Shown here one piece after another: positions 17,874-25,751 of a DNA stretch of 64,000 bases (positions are counted from its first letter, which is position 1; each line of letters begins with the position of its first letter). The position numbers were made by a program, and so were the translations under genes. This DNA comes from Pseudopedobacter sp044361595. GTDB lineage: Bacteria; Bacteroidota; Bacteroidia; Sphingobacteriales; Sphingobacteriaceae. The notes below the pieces were generated by a model, which ran no database searches, was not told where the DNA came from, and was given only the letters and a program-made list of their open reading frames with translations. The stretch lies in contig JBIKIN010000005.1 of NCBI GenBank assembly GCA_044361595.1, positions 98,938 through 162,937 of the forward strand, read 5' to 3'.

Positions 17874-19061
17874 ATGGAAAAAGGAATCAAAAAACTTTAT
17901 GAAGTTTCAAAAAAGGACAGTAGATTAATTATAGGTTTAATGTCTGGTACTTCTTTAGATGGTTTAGATGTTGCTTTATGCGTTATTTCTGGTAATGGGT
18001 TAAATACACAGCTAGAATTAATAGCTTTTGAAACCTTTGCCTACAATCAAAAAATAAAACAAAAATTGAAGCAATTGAGCTTTAAAGTCCAAAATAATTT
18101 AGAAGACATTTGCTTAATGAACAAAGAATTAGCCTGTTTGCATGCACAAATGATTAATCTTTTTTTAGCAAACCATCATGTTAGTTATGAGGAAGTAGAC
18201 CTGATTGCTAGCCATGGACAAACTATTTTCCATTCGCCACAAAAATTAAGAAGTCAAGATGATATAGGGAATGCAACTTTTCAGATTGGAGATGGAGATC
18301 AAATAGCTGTTGAAACAAAAATTATAACGCTTAGTGATTTTAGGCAAAAAAATGTGGCAGAAGGTAAAGAGGGTGCACCCTTAGTTATGTACGGAGATTA
18401 TTTATTGTATCAAAGTACTCAGGAAAATAGGATTTTACTAAATATTGGCGGAATTGCAAACTTTACCTTGCTACCAATGAATGGTACTTTTGAAGACATC
18501 ATTTCGACCGATACTGGGCCTGGAAATACTTTAATGGATCAATTTATTTATCAACAAGATGCTAATAAGTTTTATGATCAAAATGCCGAAATAGCTTTAA
18601 AGGGTACAATAAATGATGAATTATTAAATGCATTATTAGAACACTCTTTCTTTAAGCAGCCCTATCCTAAGTCTACTGGTCCGGAGTTGTTTAATTTAAA
18701 ATACTTGAATAAAGCTTTGGAAAATAGCGAAACATTAAACCTTGCTACCGAAGATATTATGGCAACTTTAAATTGGTTTACAGCCTACACAATTGCCCAA
18801 GCAATTAAAAATTGTACGGATAAAAGTCTAGATTATAAATTATACTTTAGTGGAGGAGGAATTCATAATCCACTATTAATTAAAAACTTACAGAGACTAC
18901 TTCCCAATTTTAAATTGAATAATTTTAGCCAAATTGGGTTTAACCCCGATGCTAAAGAGGCAGCCTTATTTGCAATTTTAGCCAATGAAACGATAGCTGG
19001 TAATTATGCGGTTTTCTCTAAAAATACTTTAAGTATGGGAAAGATAAGTTTACCAGATTAA
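17874..19061 (+). CDS. anmK: Anhydro-N-acetylmuramic acid kinase AnmK
   Basis: AnmK phosphorylates and opens 1,6-anhydro-N-acetylmuramic acid released from peptidoglycan, feeding it into MurNAc-6-phosphate recycling. The 395-residue protein has the nucleotide-binding motif GLMSGTSLDGLD (21-32), an SHGQTIFH segment, the STDTGPGNTLMD block and a C-terminal FSGGGIHNP motif. It is divergent from nagB and convergent with the DeoR-type regulator, with the two stop codons overlapping in a shared TTAA. Its place here suggests that this cluster handles recycled cell-wall amino sugars. A MurNAc-6-P etherase is not in the window. Confidence 0.94.
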   Translation: MEKGIKKLYEVSKKDSRLIIGLMSGTSLDGLDVALCVISGNGLNTQLELIAFETFAYNQKIKQKLKQLSFKVQNNLEDICLMNKELACLHAQMINLFLANHHVSYEEVDLIASHGQTIFHSPQKLRSQDDIGNATFQIGDGDQIAVETKIITLSDFRQKNVAEGKEGAPLVMYGDYLLYQSTQENRILLNIGGIANFTLLPMNGTFEDIISTDTGPGNTLMDQFIYQQDANKFYDQNAEIALKGTINDELLNALLEHSFFKQPYPKSTGPELFNLKYLNKALENSETLNLATEDIMATLNWFTAYTIAQAIKNCTDKSLDYKLYFSGGGIHNPLLIKNLQRLLPNFKLNNFSQIGFNPDAKEAALFAILANETIAGNYAVFSKNTLSMGKISLPD

Positions 19062-19804
19062 TAGATTTTCAGATTTAAATTTTTGTAAAGACTTAACTCT
19101 GTGTCGTTAGATTGCAGCTCTGTAATAAAATGAGTAATTTCATTTAAGCCACAAACCCTCATTTTCTGAACCGAGTTTAGTTTTTCTGCTATACTTAAAA
19201 TCACAATTTTAGAAGAGCATTTAATCATGGCTTTTTTTACTTGCACAACTTCCCAGTCAGAATCGGTAATTCCTTCTTTGATGTCAATTCCGTTAGCGCC
19301 TAAAAAACACATATCTACTTTTATTTCAGATAAATCGTTAATTACGCTTGCACCAATATTTATTTGAGCATTTTTTGAAAGTTGCCCTCCTATTAATATA
19401 ACTGTTAGCTTGGAATGCTCTGCTAACTCTAAAGCAACTAGTGGGCTAATAGTGAAGAAGGTTGCCTCTAAATTAGATGGAATTAATTTTGCTAATTCTA
19501 TCATGGTAGTTCCACCCCCAGTGAGTATTACCATGCCCTCTTTAATTAATTCGATGGCTTTTTTTGCAACTATTTTCTTTGCGTCTTGTGCATACACTTC
19601 ATTTTTTTCAAAAGGGAAATGAAAAGATTTTGACAATGCCCCACCATGTACTTTTAGTAATTTTCCGCTATCAGAAAGTTCATTTAAATCTCTTCTAACG
19701 GTATCTTCAGAAACATCTAATTGCAAACTCAAATCTGAGGATAATACTTTATTATGTAAATTTATTTGACGCATAATAAATGCATGTCTTTCTTTTTTAA
19801 GCAT
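19058..19804 (-). CDS. DeoR/GlpR-family sugar-responsive transcriptional regulator
   Basis: The 248-residue protein has the classic DeoR layout: an N-terminal winged helix-turn-helix (residues about 6-58, with VSEDTVRRDLNEL as recognition region and the HGGA turn at 53-56) and a C-terminal DeoRC sensor domain (VILTGGGTTMIELAKLI near 95, CFLGANGID near 175). Such proteins usually repress sugar-phosphate catabolic genes and release DNA when a phosphorylated sugar binds. The surrounding nagB, anmK and susCD genes suggest an amino-sugar phosphate as effector. A copy of the candidate operator lies 58 bp upstream of its own start, so autoregulation is likely. Confidence 0.9.
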   Translation of the reverse strand: MLKKERHAFIMRQINLHNKVLSSDLSLQLDVSEDTVRRDLNELSDSGKLLKVHGGALSKSFHFPFEKNEVYAQDAKKIVAKKAIELIKEGMVILTGGGTTMIELAKLIPSNLEATFFTISPLVALELAEHSKLTVILIGGQLSKNAQINIGASVINDLSEIKVDMCFLGANGIDIKEGITDSDWEVVQVKKAMIKCSSKIVILSIAEKLNSVQKMRVCGLNEITHFITELQSNDTELSLYKNLNLKIY

Positions 19805-19862
19805 AAATATTTTAAAGAAATTTTTTTAATCTAATGTATGGTTTTTTCTTTTGATAATAAAA

Positions 19863-19878
19863 GTGCAAAATTATGCAA
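19863..19878. promoter_or_regulatory. Candidate DeoR operator, site 2 (upstream of regulator)
   Basis: GTGCAAAATTATGCAA, which reads TTGCATAATTTTGCAC on the other strand. It matches sites 1 and 3 in both outer halves and lies 58 bp upstream of the regulator's start codon, consistent with autoregulation. Confidence 0.5.
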
Positions 19879-20024
19879 TATATAAGGTTTAAAACCAATT
19901 AAAAACGTAAGCATATCTCCCAATTTATCCTGATATAAGTTATTATGATGTTATTAAATCGGGCAATTTACTGTAAATGTGTTGTTTGTACACTTTGTAA
20001 ATCAAAAATAAATATCAAAAAAAT

Positions 20025-20040
20025 TTGCGTTTTTGTGCAA
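20025..20040. promoter_or_regulatory. Candidate DeoR operator, site 3 (upstream of susC)
   Basis: TTGCGTTTTTGTGCAA is the most symmetric copy, a perfect TTGC/GCAA inverted repeat with an 8-bp spacer. It lies 79 bp upstream of the susC start codon. Confidence 0.55.
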
Positions 20041-20062
20041 TTTATTCAATCTTTATAAAGTC

Positions 20063-20093
20063 AATTCTTTAAAACCTGCAAGTTCAAAGAATT
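20063..20093 (+). repeat. Inverted repeat in the susC leader
   Basis: AATTCTTT and AAAGAATT form an 8-bp stem around a 15-base loop, ending 26 bp before the susC start codon. It could fold in the 5' untranslated RNA; a function is not established. Confidence 0.35.
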
Positions 20094-20119
20094 AATCAAC
20101 TTACTTAACTCAAAAAAAT

Positions 20120-23100
20120 ATGAAAAAAAATTTACTCATGTTACTTTTTGGAATGTTATTTTTAATTGGCCAATCATATGCTCAAGAAAAAGTAATTACC
20201 GGAACAGTAACATCCGCAGATGATGGGATGCCGCTACCAGGTGTTTCTGTAAAAATTAAAGGATCAACAGTTGGTGTGCAAACCAATATTGATGGAAAAT
20301 ATTCCATAAGATCAAAAAATGGTGAAATAATAATTTTCTCTTTCTTAGGGACAGTAAGTCTGGAAAAAACTGTAGGAAGCACTAATGTTATCAATGTAGC
20401 ATTAACTCAAGACACAAAATCTTTAAATGAAGTAGTAGTAACTGCCTTGGGACAAACCATACAACAAAGAGCACTGGGAACATCGCAACAAAGTGTTAAA
20501 GGTGCTGATATTGCAGGTACACAAAGAGAAAACTTCATCAATGCGCTTCAAGGGCGAGTAGCGGGAGTAGAAGTTACAAGTACATCTGGTGTACCTGGTG
20601 CATCATCATCTATTACTATTAGAGGCGTAAGTTCTATTAGTGGAAGCAATCAACCACTATTTATAGTAGATGGATTACCTATAGACAATAAAACATTAAA
20701 CACATCAGTATTCTTCTCAGAGAATAGTTCAACAACCTCGCAGGCCAATAGATCTAATGACTTTACAAATAGATCTTCGGATATTAACCCAGAGGATATA
20801 GAAAGTTTAGTTGTATTAAAAGGTCCAGAAGCTGCTGCTCTATATGGAATTGATGCAGCAAACGGAGCTATTGTAATTACCACAAAAAGAGGTAAAGTTG
20901 GCACTGGCGTAATTGATTATAGCAACAGTTTTAGAATAGAATCTCCTAGAGGAAGACCGGAAATTCAAAGAGAATATGGGCCTAATGCTGTAGGCACAAG
21001 TACATTCTTATATTTTGGAGACAAGTACCCTGCAGGGACTAAATTTTATGATAACATTGACGCATTCTTCAAAACAGCCTTAACACAAAAGCATAATCTT
21101 TCTTTAAGCGGTGGAGCAGATAATGTTACTTATAGGATTTCGAGTTCATTTACAAATCAAAACGGAGTAGTTCCGAATTCTAAATATGATAGAATAAATG
21201 TTACTGGTGCTACACAAGCAACTTTAAATAAGTGGTTAAAATCTGATTTATCATTAAGCTATTCTTATGCAAATAACGATCAACCTAGAAAAGGTGCTGG
21301 AGGGCCATTAATAGGTTTATTAGTTTGGCCACAAACAGATGATGCCGCAGATTATCTCACACCAGCAGGCACAAGAAGAAGATTAACTACTCTTACAGCT
21401 AATAACGAGGTTGATAATCCTTATTTTAATGTAAATAAAAATCTAACAAACTCTAAAAATAACAGATTTATAACCAATTTGGGATTAACCATTACTCCTT
21501 TTAAATGGGGTAATTTAAAATCAAACATTGGGGTTGATAATTATACCAATCAAAATATTATCACAAGACACCCAGAGAGTACTGCGGGTTTTGCGTTTAA
21601 AGGGATCTTAGATATTGCTAATGATATCACAAGAAATATAAACGTTCAAAACCTGTTTAACATTAATAAGTTTAAACTTGCTAAAGATATTTCTTTTAAT
21701 GCTACACTAGGGCAATCTCTTCAAGACTTAAGGAGTAATACAGATGCGCTTTATGGAGAAGGGTTTTTAGAGCCTGAGTTTGTATCAGTAAATAATACAG
21801 CAATAAGAAATGCTAAAAGTTCTTTAATAAGAAGACGATTGGTAAGCGCTTTCTATACTGCAACTTTTTCTTATAAAGATTATTTATACGTAACCACAAC
21901 AGGAAGAAATGACTGGACATCTACAATTCCTGCAGGATCCAATTCATTCTTTTATCCTTCTATTTCAGGTAGTTTTGTATTTACAGACGTTCCATTACTT
22001 AAAGGGATACAAAAATATATTTATTCAGGTAAATTAAGAGCTGCTTATGCGCAAGTAGGTAGAGACGCTAGACCATATTCTTATGTACCATCTTTAGAGT
22101 TTAAGGCAACTGTAGGTGGTGGTTATGGTTATGGTTTTACAGGTCCAAATCTAGCCCTTAAGCCAGAATTTGCAGAATCTTACGAATTTGGGACAGAATT
22201 AGGGTTTTTTAAAGATAGATTGGGTTTAGATGTTACAGTTTACAGAAAAGAAACTATAGACCAAATTATTAATGATTTAAGAGGGAGTTATGCAACTGGG
22301 TATATCTTATTTAATCTAAATGGTGGAAGTACTAGAAACCAAGGATTAGAAATATCATTAAGAGGCACACCTATAAAAAATAAAAACTTCTCTTGGGATG
22401 TATTAACAAATTTTGAAAGTGCGAATGGAAAAGTTTTAGCATTACCAAATGCAGTTCCAGAATCTTATGTTTCTGATACATGGTTATATGGTAACGTAAG
22501 AAATGGTAATTCACCAGGTAATTCTACTCGATCATTAACAGGGTTATTCTATTTAAAGAATAATAATGGTGATATCCTTATTGATGCAACAACTGGATTA
22601 CCTTTAAGGTCAACTACTTTTACAGATGCTGGATATGACAGACAGCCAGATTTCACAATTGGTTTAAACAATAGTTTTAAGTACAAAAACTTTTCCGTTT
22701 CATTCTTATTGGATTTTAGAAAAGGTGGAGACATATTAAATGCTACACAGCAATTCTTAACTGCAAGAGGCTTAAGTATGCAAACTTTAGATAGAATGGA
22801 ACCAAGAGTAATTGCTGGGGTTTTAAGAGACGGAAAAGAAAATACCGCAACTCCTACTAAAAACAACATTGTGATTGTACCAAACTATCAAACCGGATAT
22901 TATACTGGTATTAGCGAAGAGCTGTTTATAGAAAAAGATATCAATTGGATGAGATTAAGAGATGTAACTGTTAATTATAAGCTGCCTGCAACATTACTTA
23001 GCAGACAAAAATTAGTAAAAAATGCAAGCATATTTGTAACAGGTACAGATTTATTTTTAATAACTAACTATTCTGGTTTAGACCCTATTGTTAATGGAAA

Positions 23101-23197
23101 TTCAGCTGCGGTTGGTGGTTCTGGTGGAGCAGGTATAGATTATGGAAACTTTCCAATCCCGATGGGAATTAATTTAGGTGTTAGAGTTGGATTTTAA
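20120..23197 (+). CDS. susC: SusC/RagA-family TonB-dependent outer-membrane transporter
   Basis: SusC proteins import oligosaccharides or peptides across the outer membrane together with a SusD lipoprotein lid. The 1025-residue protein has a signal peptide ending SYAQ (residue about 22), a CarboxypepD_reg beta-sandwich (ITGTVTSADDGMPLPGVSVKI), the TonB-box and plug region (LNEVVVTALG; ALQGRVAGVEV; ITIRGVSS; PLFIVDGLPID) and a beta-barrel ending in the aromatic strand LGVRVGF. susD follows after 15 bp. The candidate operator upstream and the neighbouring amino-sugar genes suggest a GlcNAc- or muropeptide-type substrate, but no glycoside hydrolase is encoded nearby. Confidence 0.93.
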   Translation: MKKNLLMLLFGMLFLIGQSYAQEKVITGTVTSADDGMPLPGVSVKIKGSTVGVQTNIDGKYSIRSKNGEIIIFSFLGTVSLEKTVGSTNVINVALTQDTKSLNEVVVTALGQTIQQRALGTSQQSVKGADIAGTQRENFINALQGRVAGVEVTSTSGVPGASSSITIRGVSSISGSNQPLFIVDGLPIDNKTLNTSVFFSENSSTTSQANRSNDFTNRSSDINPEDIESLVVLKGPEAAALYGIDAANGAIVITTKRGKVGTGVIDYSNSFRIESPRGRPEIQREYGPNAVGTSTFLYFGDKYPAGTKFYDNIDAFFKTALTQKHNLSLSGGADNVTYRISSSFTNQNGVVPNSKYDRINVTGATQATLNKWLKSDLSLSYSYANNDQPRKGAGGPLIGLLVWPQTDDAADYLTPAGTRRRLTTLTANNEVDNPYFNVNKNLTNSKNNRFITNLGLTITPFKWGNLKSNIGVDNYTNQNIITRHPESTAGFAFKGILDIANDITRNINVQNLFNINKFKLAKDISFNATLGQSLQDLRSNTDALYGEGFLEPEFVSVNNTAIRNAKSSLIRRRLVSAFYTATFSYKDYLYVTTTGRNDWTSTIPAGSNSFFYPSISGSFVFTDVPLLKGIQKYIYSGKLRAAYAQVGRDARPYSYVPSLEFKATVGGGYGYGFTGPNLALKPEFAESYEFGTELGFFKDRLGLDVTVYRKETIDQIINDLRGSYATGYILFNLNGGSTRNQGLEISLRGTPIKNKNFSWDVLTNFESANGKVLALPNAVPESYVSDTWLYGNVRNGNSPGNSTRSLTGLFYLKNNNGDILIDATTGLPLRSTTFTDAGYDRQPDFTIGLNNSFKYKNFSVSFLLDFRKGGDILNATQQFLTARGLSMQTLDRMEPRVIAGVLRDGKENTATPTKNNIVIVPNYQTGYYTGISEELFIEKDINWMRLRDVTVNYKLPATLLSRQKLVKNASIFVTGTDLFLITNYSGLDPIVNGNSAAVGGSGGAGIDYGNFPIPMGINLGVRVGF

Positions 23198-23212
23198 TAA
23201 GGAGATTTTAAG

Positions 23213-24781
23213 ATGAAAAAATTATTTATCATGTGTTCAATTGCCTGCCTAGTATCGGTAAGTAGTTGTAAAAAATATTTAGACGTAAACGTCAACCCCA
23301 ATGCGCCACAACAAGTATCTGCAAATTTATATTTAGCACCAATGCTTCACTGGATGGTTACATCTCCACAGTTTGATGCAAGATTTATTGGTAGATACAC
23401 ACAAAATTGGTATTTACCTGGCACAGCTATTTCTACATGGGACAGACAAGGTTACGATGCTACAAGTGATAACGGAGGTCAATTATGGCGTGATGTGTAT
23501 TGGAGCTTAGGTCAAAATTTAGTGGATATGACTAAAAAAGCCGAGGCTGAACAGCGTTGGGACTTACTGGGTGTTGCACAAATACTAAAAGCTTGGGGAT
23601 GGCAATCTTTAACAGATGTTCACGGAGAAATCATCATCAAAGAAGCAGTAGATGCTAGTAAAACTCAGTTTACTTATGATAGTCAAGAATTTGCTTATGA
23701 GGAGATTAGACGATTATTAACTTTAGCCATTGCCAATTTACAAAGAACAGACGGAGCTGTAAATGCCTCTTATTTAGCCGTTGGCGATAAAATTTATAAT
23801 GGTGATAGAACAAAGTGGCTTAAATATGCTTACGGTCTATTAGCTAGAAATCTAAGTCATTATTCAAACAAAACAGCTCTTTATAAGCCTGATGATGTCA
23901 TAGATGCTGTAGATAGGTCTTTCGCAAGTAATGCAGATGATCTACTTTTAACATACACCAATACAGCTAATGATGACACCAATTTTCATGGTCCTCGCCG
24001 TGGGAATATGCCTAATTATCGTCAAACGCAATTCATAGTAAACTTGATGAATGGAAGCCAGTTTGGCGGTGTAGATGACCCCAGAAGAACTAGAATATTA
24101 TCTCCTTCACCTGATGGAGTATATAGAGGATTAGATATTAATGTTATAAATTTTGGAGCATTAACTACTGCACAGAGACCTAATAATCTTTGGGGATATG
24201 CAGCAAATATTTCATCTGGAGTGCCTACAAGGTATATTTTTGACGATAAAACTAAAATGCCTGCAATGACTTACTCTGAATTGCAATTTATAAAAGCCGA
24301 AGCTGCCTATAGAAAAGGAGACAAAGCAACCGCTTTAACTGCATACAGAAATGCAGTTTCTTCACATATAGATTTTGTAAATGCGAGGAATACAGATAAT
24401 GGACAAACACCTTTAGCAATTAGTGCGATTGAAAAAGCAAATTTCTTAGCTAACGTCAATATCATTCCAACAGCTCCAAATTTAACTTTGTCTCACATTA
24501 TGTCTCAAAAATATATTGCATTATGGGGCTGGGGACATTTAGAAACTTGGATGGATTTAAGAAGGTATAATTATACTGATGTTGAAACAATAACTGGTAA
24601 ACAAGTTTTCTTAGGCTTTGGTATTCCAACAGCATTATTCGGAGATAATAGTAACAAAACTGCACAAAGAATTAGACCAAGATATTTTTCAGAATATGTA
24701 TGGAATGTTGCTAGTTTAGAAGTTGTTGGCGGTTTAGCTCTAGATTTTCATACCAAACCATTATGGATCACACAACCTTAA
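23213..24781 (+). CDS. susD: SusD/RagB-like nutrient-binding outer-membrane lipoprotein
   Basis: This is the lipid-anchored lid partner of the SusC transporter encoded 15 bp upstream. The 522-residue protein has a lipoprotein signal (lipobox VSSC, Cys at residue 19) and the usual SusD opening KKYLDVNVNPNAP. The helical TPR-like core is visible in GVAQILKAWGWQSLTDVHGE and YSELQFIKAEAAYRKGDKATA, and the C-terminal LETWMDLRRYNY block is typical of the SusD-like_2 subgroup. The DUF4397 lipoprotein gene follows after 10 bp. The ligand is not evident from sequence. Confidence 0.92.
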   Translation: MKKLFIMCSIACLVSVSSCKKYLDVNVNPNAPQQVSANLYLAPMLHWMVTSPQFDARFIGRYTQNWYLPGTAISTWDRQGYDATSDNGGQLWRDVYWSLGQNLVDMTKKAEAEQRWDLLGVAQILKAWGWQSLTDVHGEIIIKEAVDASKTQFTYDSQEFAYEEIRRLLTLAIANLQRTDGAVNASYLAVGDKIYNGDRTKWLKYAYGLLARNLSHYSNKTALYKPDDVIDAVDRSFASNADDLLLTYTNTANDDTNFHGPRRGNMPNYRQTQFIVNLMNGSQFGGVDDPRRTRILSPSPDGVYRGLDINVINFGALTTAQRPNNLWGYAANISSGVPTRYIFDDKTKMPAMTYSELQFIKAEAAYRKGDKATALTAYRNAVSSHIDFVNARNTDNGQTPLAISAIEKANFLANVNIIPTAPNLTLSHIMSQKYIALWGWGHLETWMDLRRYNYTDVETITGKQVFLGFGIPTALFGDNSNKTAQRIRPRYFSEYVWNVASLEVVGGLALDFHTKPLWITQP

Positions 24782-24791
24782 ATTTTAGAAC

Positions 24792-25580
24792 ATGAAAAAA
24801 ATATTAATATATATAGCAGTTTTTAGTGCTGCAATAATCACATTTTCATCATGTGAAAAAAGTGCTGTACAAGTAATTGATGCACCACCAAATGGGCCAT
24901 TAGTAAGGTTTTACAATTTTGCCATTAACGGACCAAGTGTAAACTTTTTTGCAAATGATATTAAAGTTTCTGCAACAAACTCTGCAACAGGGATAGAAGC
25001 ACTAACAGGGGTGAATTTTGGTGGAATATTCCCTGGTAATAATAATTACGTTTCAATAGCTAGCGTGGGAAATGTTACTCTAAAATCAATAACGCCATCA
25101 ACGGCCACTGTTAATCCTAATACAACTGTAGCTAATTTATCAGCAACTTTAGAAACTGGAAAATACTATTCATTTTATACCAGTGGAGTTTTTGATGCCA
25201 CAGCAAAAACATCATCAGGATTTGTTATTGAAGATGTAGTACCAGCAGTGGATACTTCTGCAGCATATGTTAGATTGGTAAATACTGTCCCAAATGCAAA
25301 TATTAGTGGGTTTGATTTAAAGGCATTAAACACCACCACAAACGAAAACATAACCATTGCTGGAGTAACAGCATATCAATCGGGTTCTGTTTTTGTAAAG
25401 GTTCCAAATGGGGTGTATAACTTAACTTCTATTAGCACAAATACTCCAACTAGTTATACCATTACAAGAACAGCTGTCTCTTTTGCCAAAGGGTTAGTTT
25501 ATACCATAACTACTAGAGGCGATGCTACTTTAACAACTGGAGCAAATGCTAGAGCTTTAGATTTAACTAGAAATAGATAG
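24792..25580 (+). CDS. DUF4397-domain lipoprotein
   Basis: The 262-residue protein starts with a lipoprotein signal (MKKILIYIAVFSAAIITFSSC; Cys at residue 21). The DUF4397 pattern appears twice: VRFYNFAINGPSVNFFANDIKV near residue 38 and VRLVNTVPNANISGFDLKAL near 160, each a small beta-rich module. Third genes of this type after susCD are often surface-exposed accessory or ligand-binding lipoproteins, but a specific role is not known. It ends the susCD transcript, with a strong terminator 23 bp after the stop codon. Confidence 0.82.
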   Translation: MKKILIYIAVFSAAIITFSSCEKSAVQVIDAPPNGPLVRFYNFAINGPSVNFFANDIKVSATNSATGIEALTGVNFGGIFPGNNNYVSIASVGNVTLKSITPSTATVNPNTTVANLSATLETGKYYSFYTSGVFDATAKTSSGFVIEDVVPAVDTSAAYVRLVNTVPNANISGFDLKALNTTTNENITIAGVTAYQSGSVFVKVPNGVYNLTSISTNTPTSYTITRTAVSFAKGLVYTITTRGDATLTTGANARALDLTRNR

Positions 25581-25602
25581 TAAAAAAATAGTGTTAAATT
25601 AT

Positions 25603-25639
25603 AAATCCTCTTCCTTTAATTAGGGAGAGGATTTTTTTT
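25603..25639 (+). terminator. Terminator after the susCD operon
   Basis: AAATCCTCTTCCT pairs with AGGGAGAGGATTT (one G-U pair) around TTAATT and is followed by a T run. Confidence 0.88.
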
Positions 25640-25724
25640 GCCCTCATATTTTCTACCATTCATCCTTTAAAAGCCTCCACTCATCTAAAAACCCTTCAAA
25701 AAATAACGCTTATGCCACACTTTT

Positions 25725-25750
25725 ATGCTGTTAAACAAAATTAACAGCAT
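25725..25750 (+). promoter_or_regulatory. Perfect inverted repeat abutting a TonB receptor start codon
   Basis: ATGCTGTTAA, six bases, then TTAACAGCAT: a perfect 10-bp stem that ends one base before the ATG at 25752. In RNA it would occupy the ribosome binding region; in DNA it could be an operator. The first ATG of the longer reading frame lies inside the stem and is unlikely to be the start. Confidence 0.6.
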
Positions 25751-25751
25751 C

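Larger units (their letters stand above)
19805..20119. other. Intergenic control region between deoR-type gene and susC
   Basis: These 315 bases separate two divergent genes. They hold two of the three candidate operators (19863-19878 and 20025-20040) and an 8-bp inverted repeat in the susC leader (20063-20093). No exact TAnnTTTG promoter box was found for either gene, and no small gene is apparent. Confidence 0.6.

Noticed and set aside
20120..24781. Full polysaccharide utilisation locus
   Set aside because: susC and susD are present, but no glycoside hydrolase, lyase or hybrid two-component regulator lies nearby, so only a susCD unit with a DUF4397 lipoprotein is claimed.
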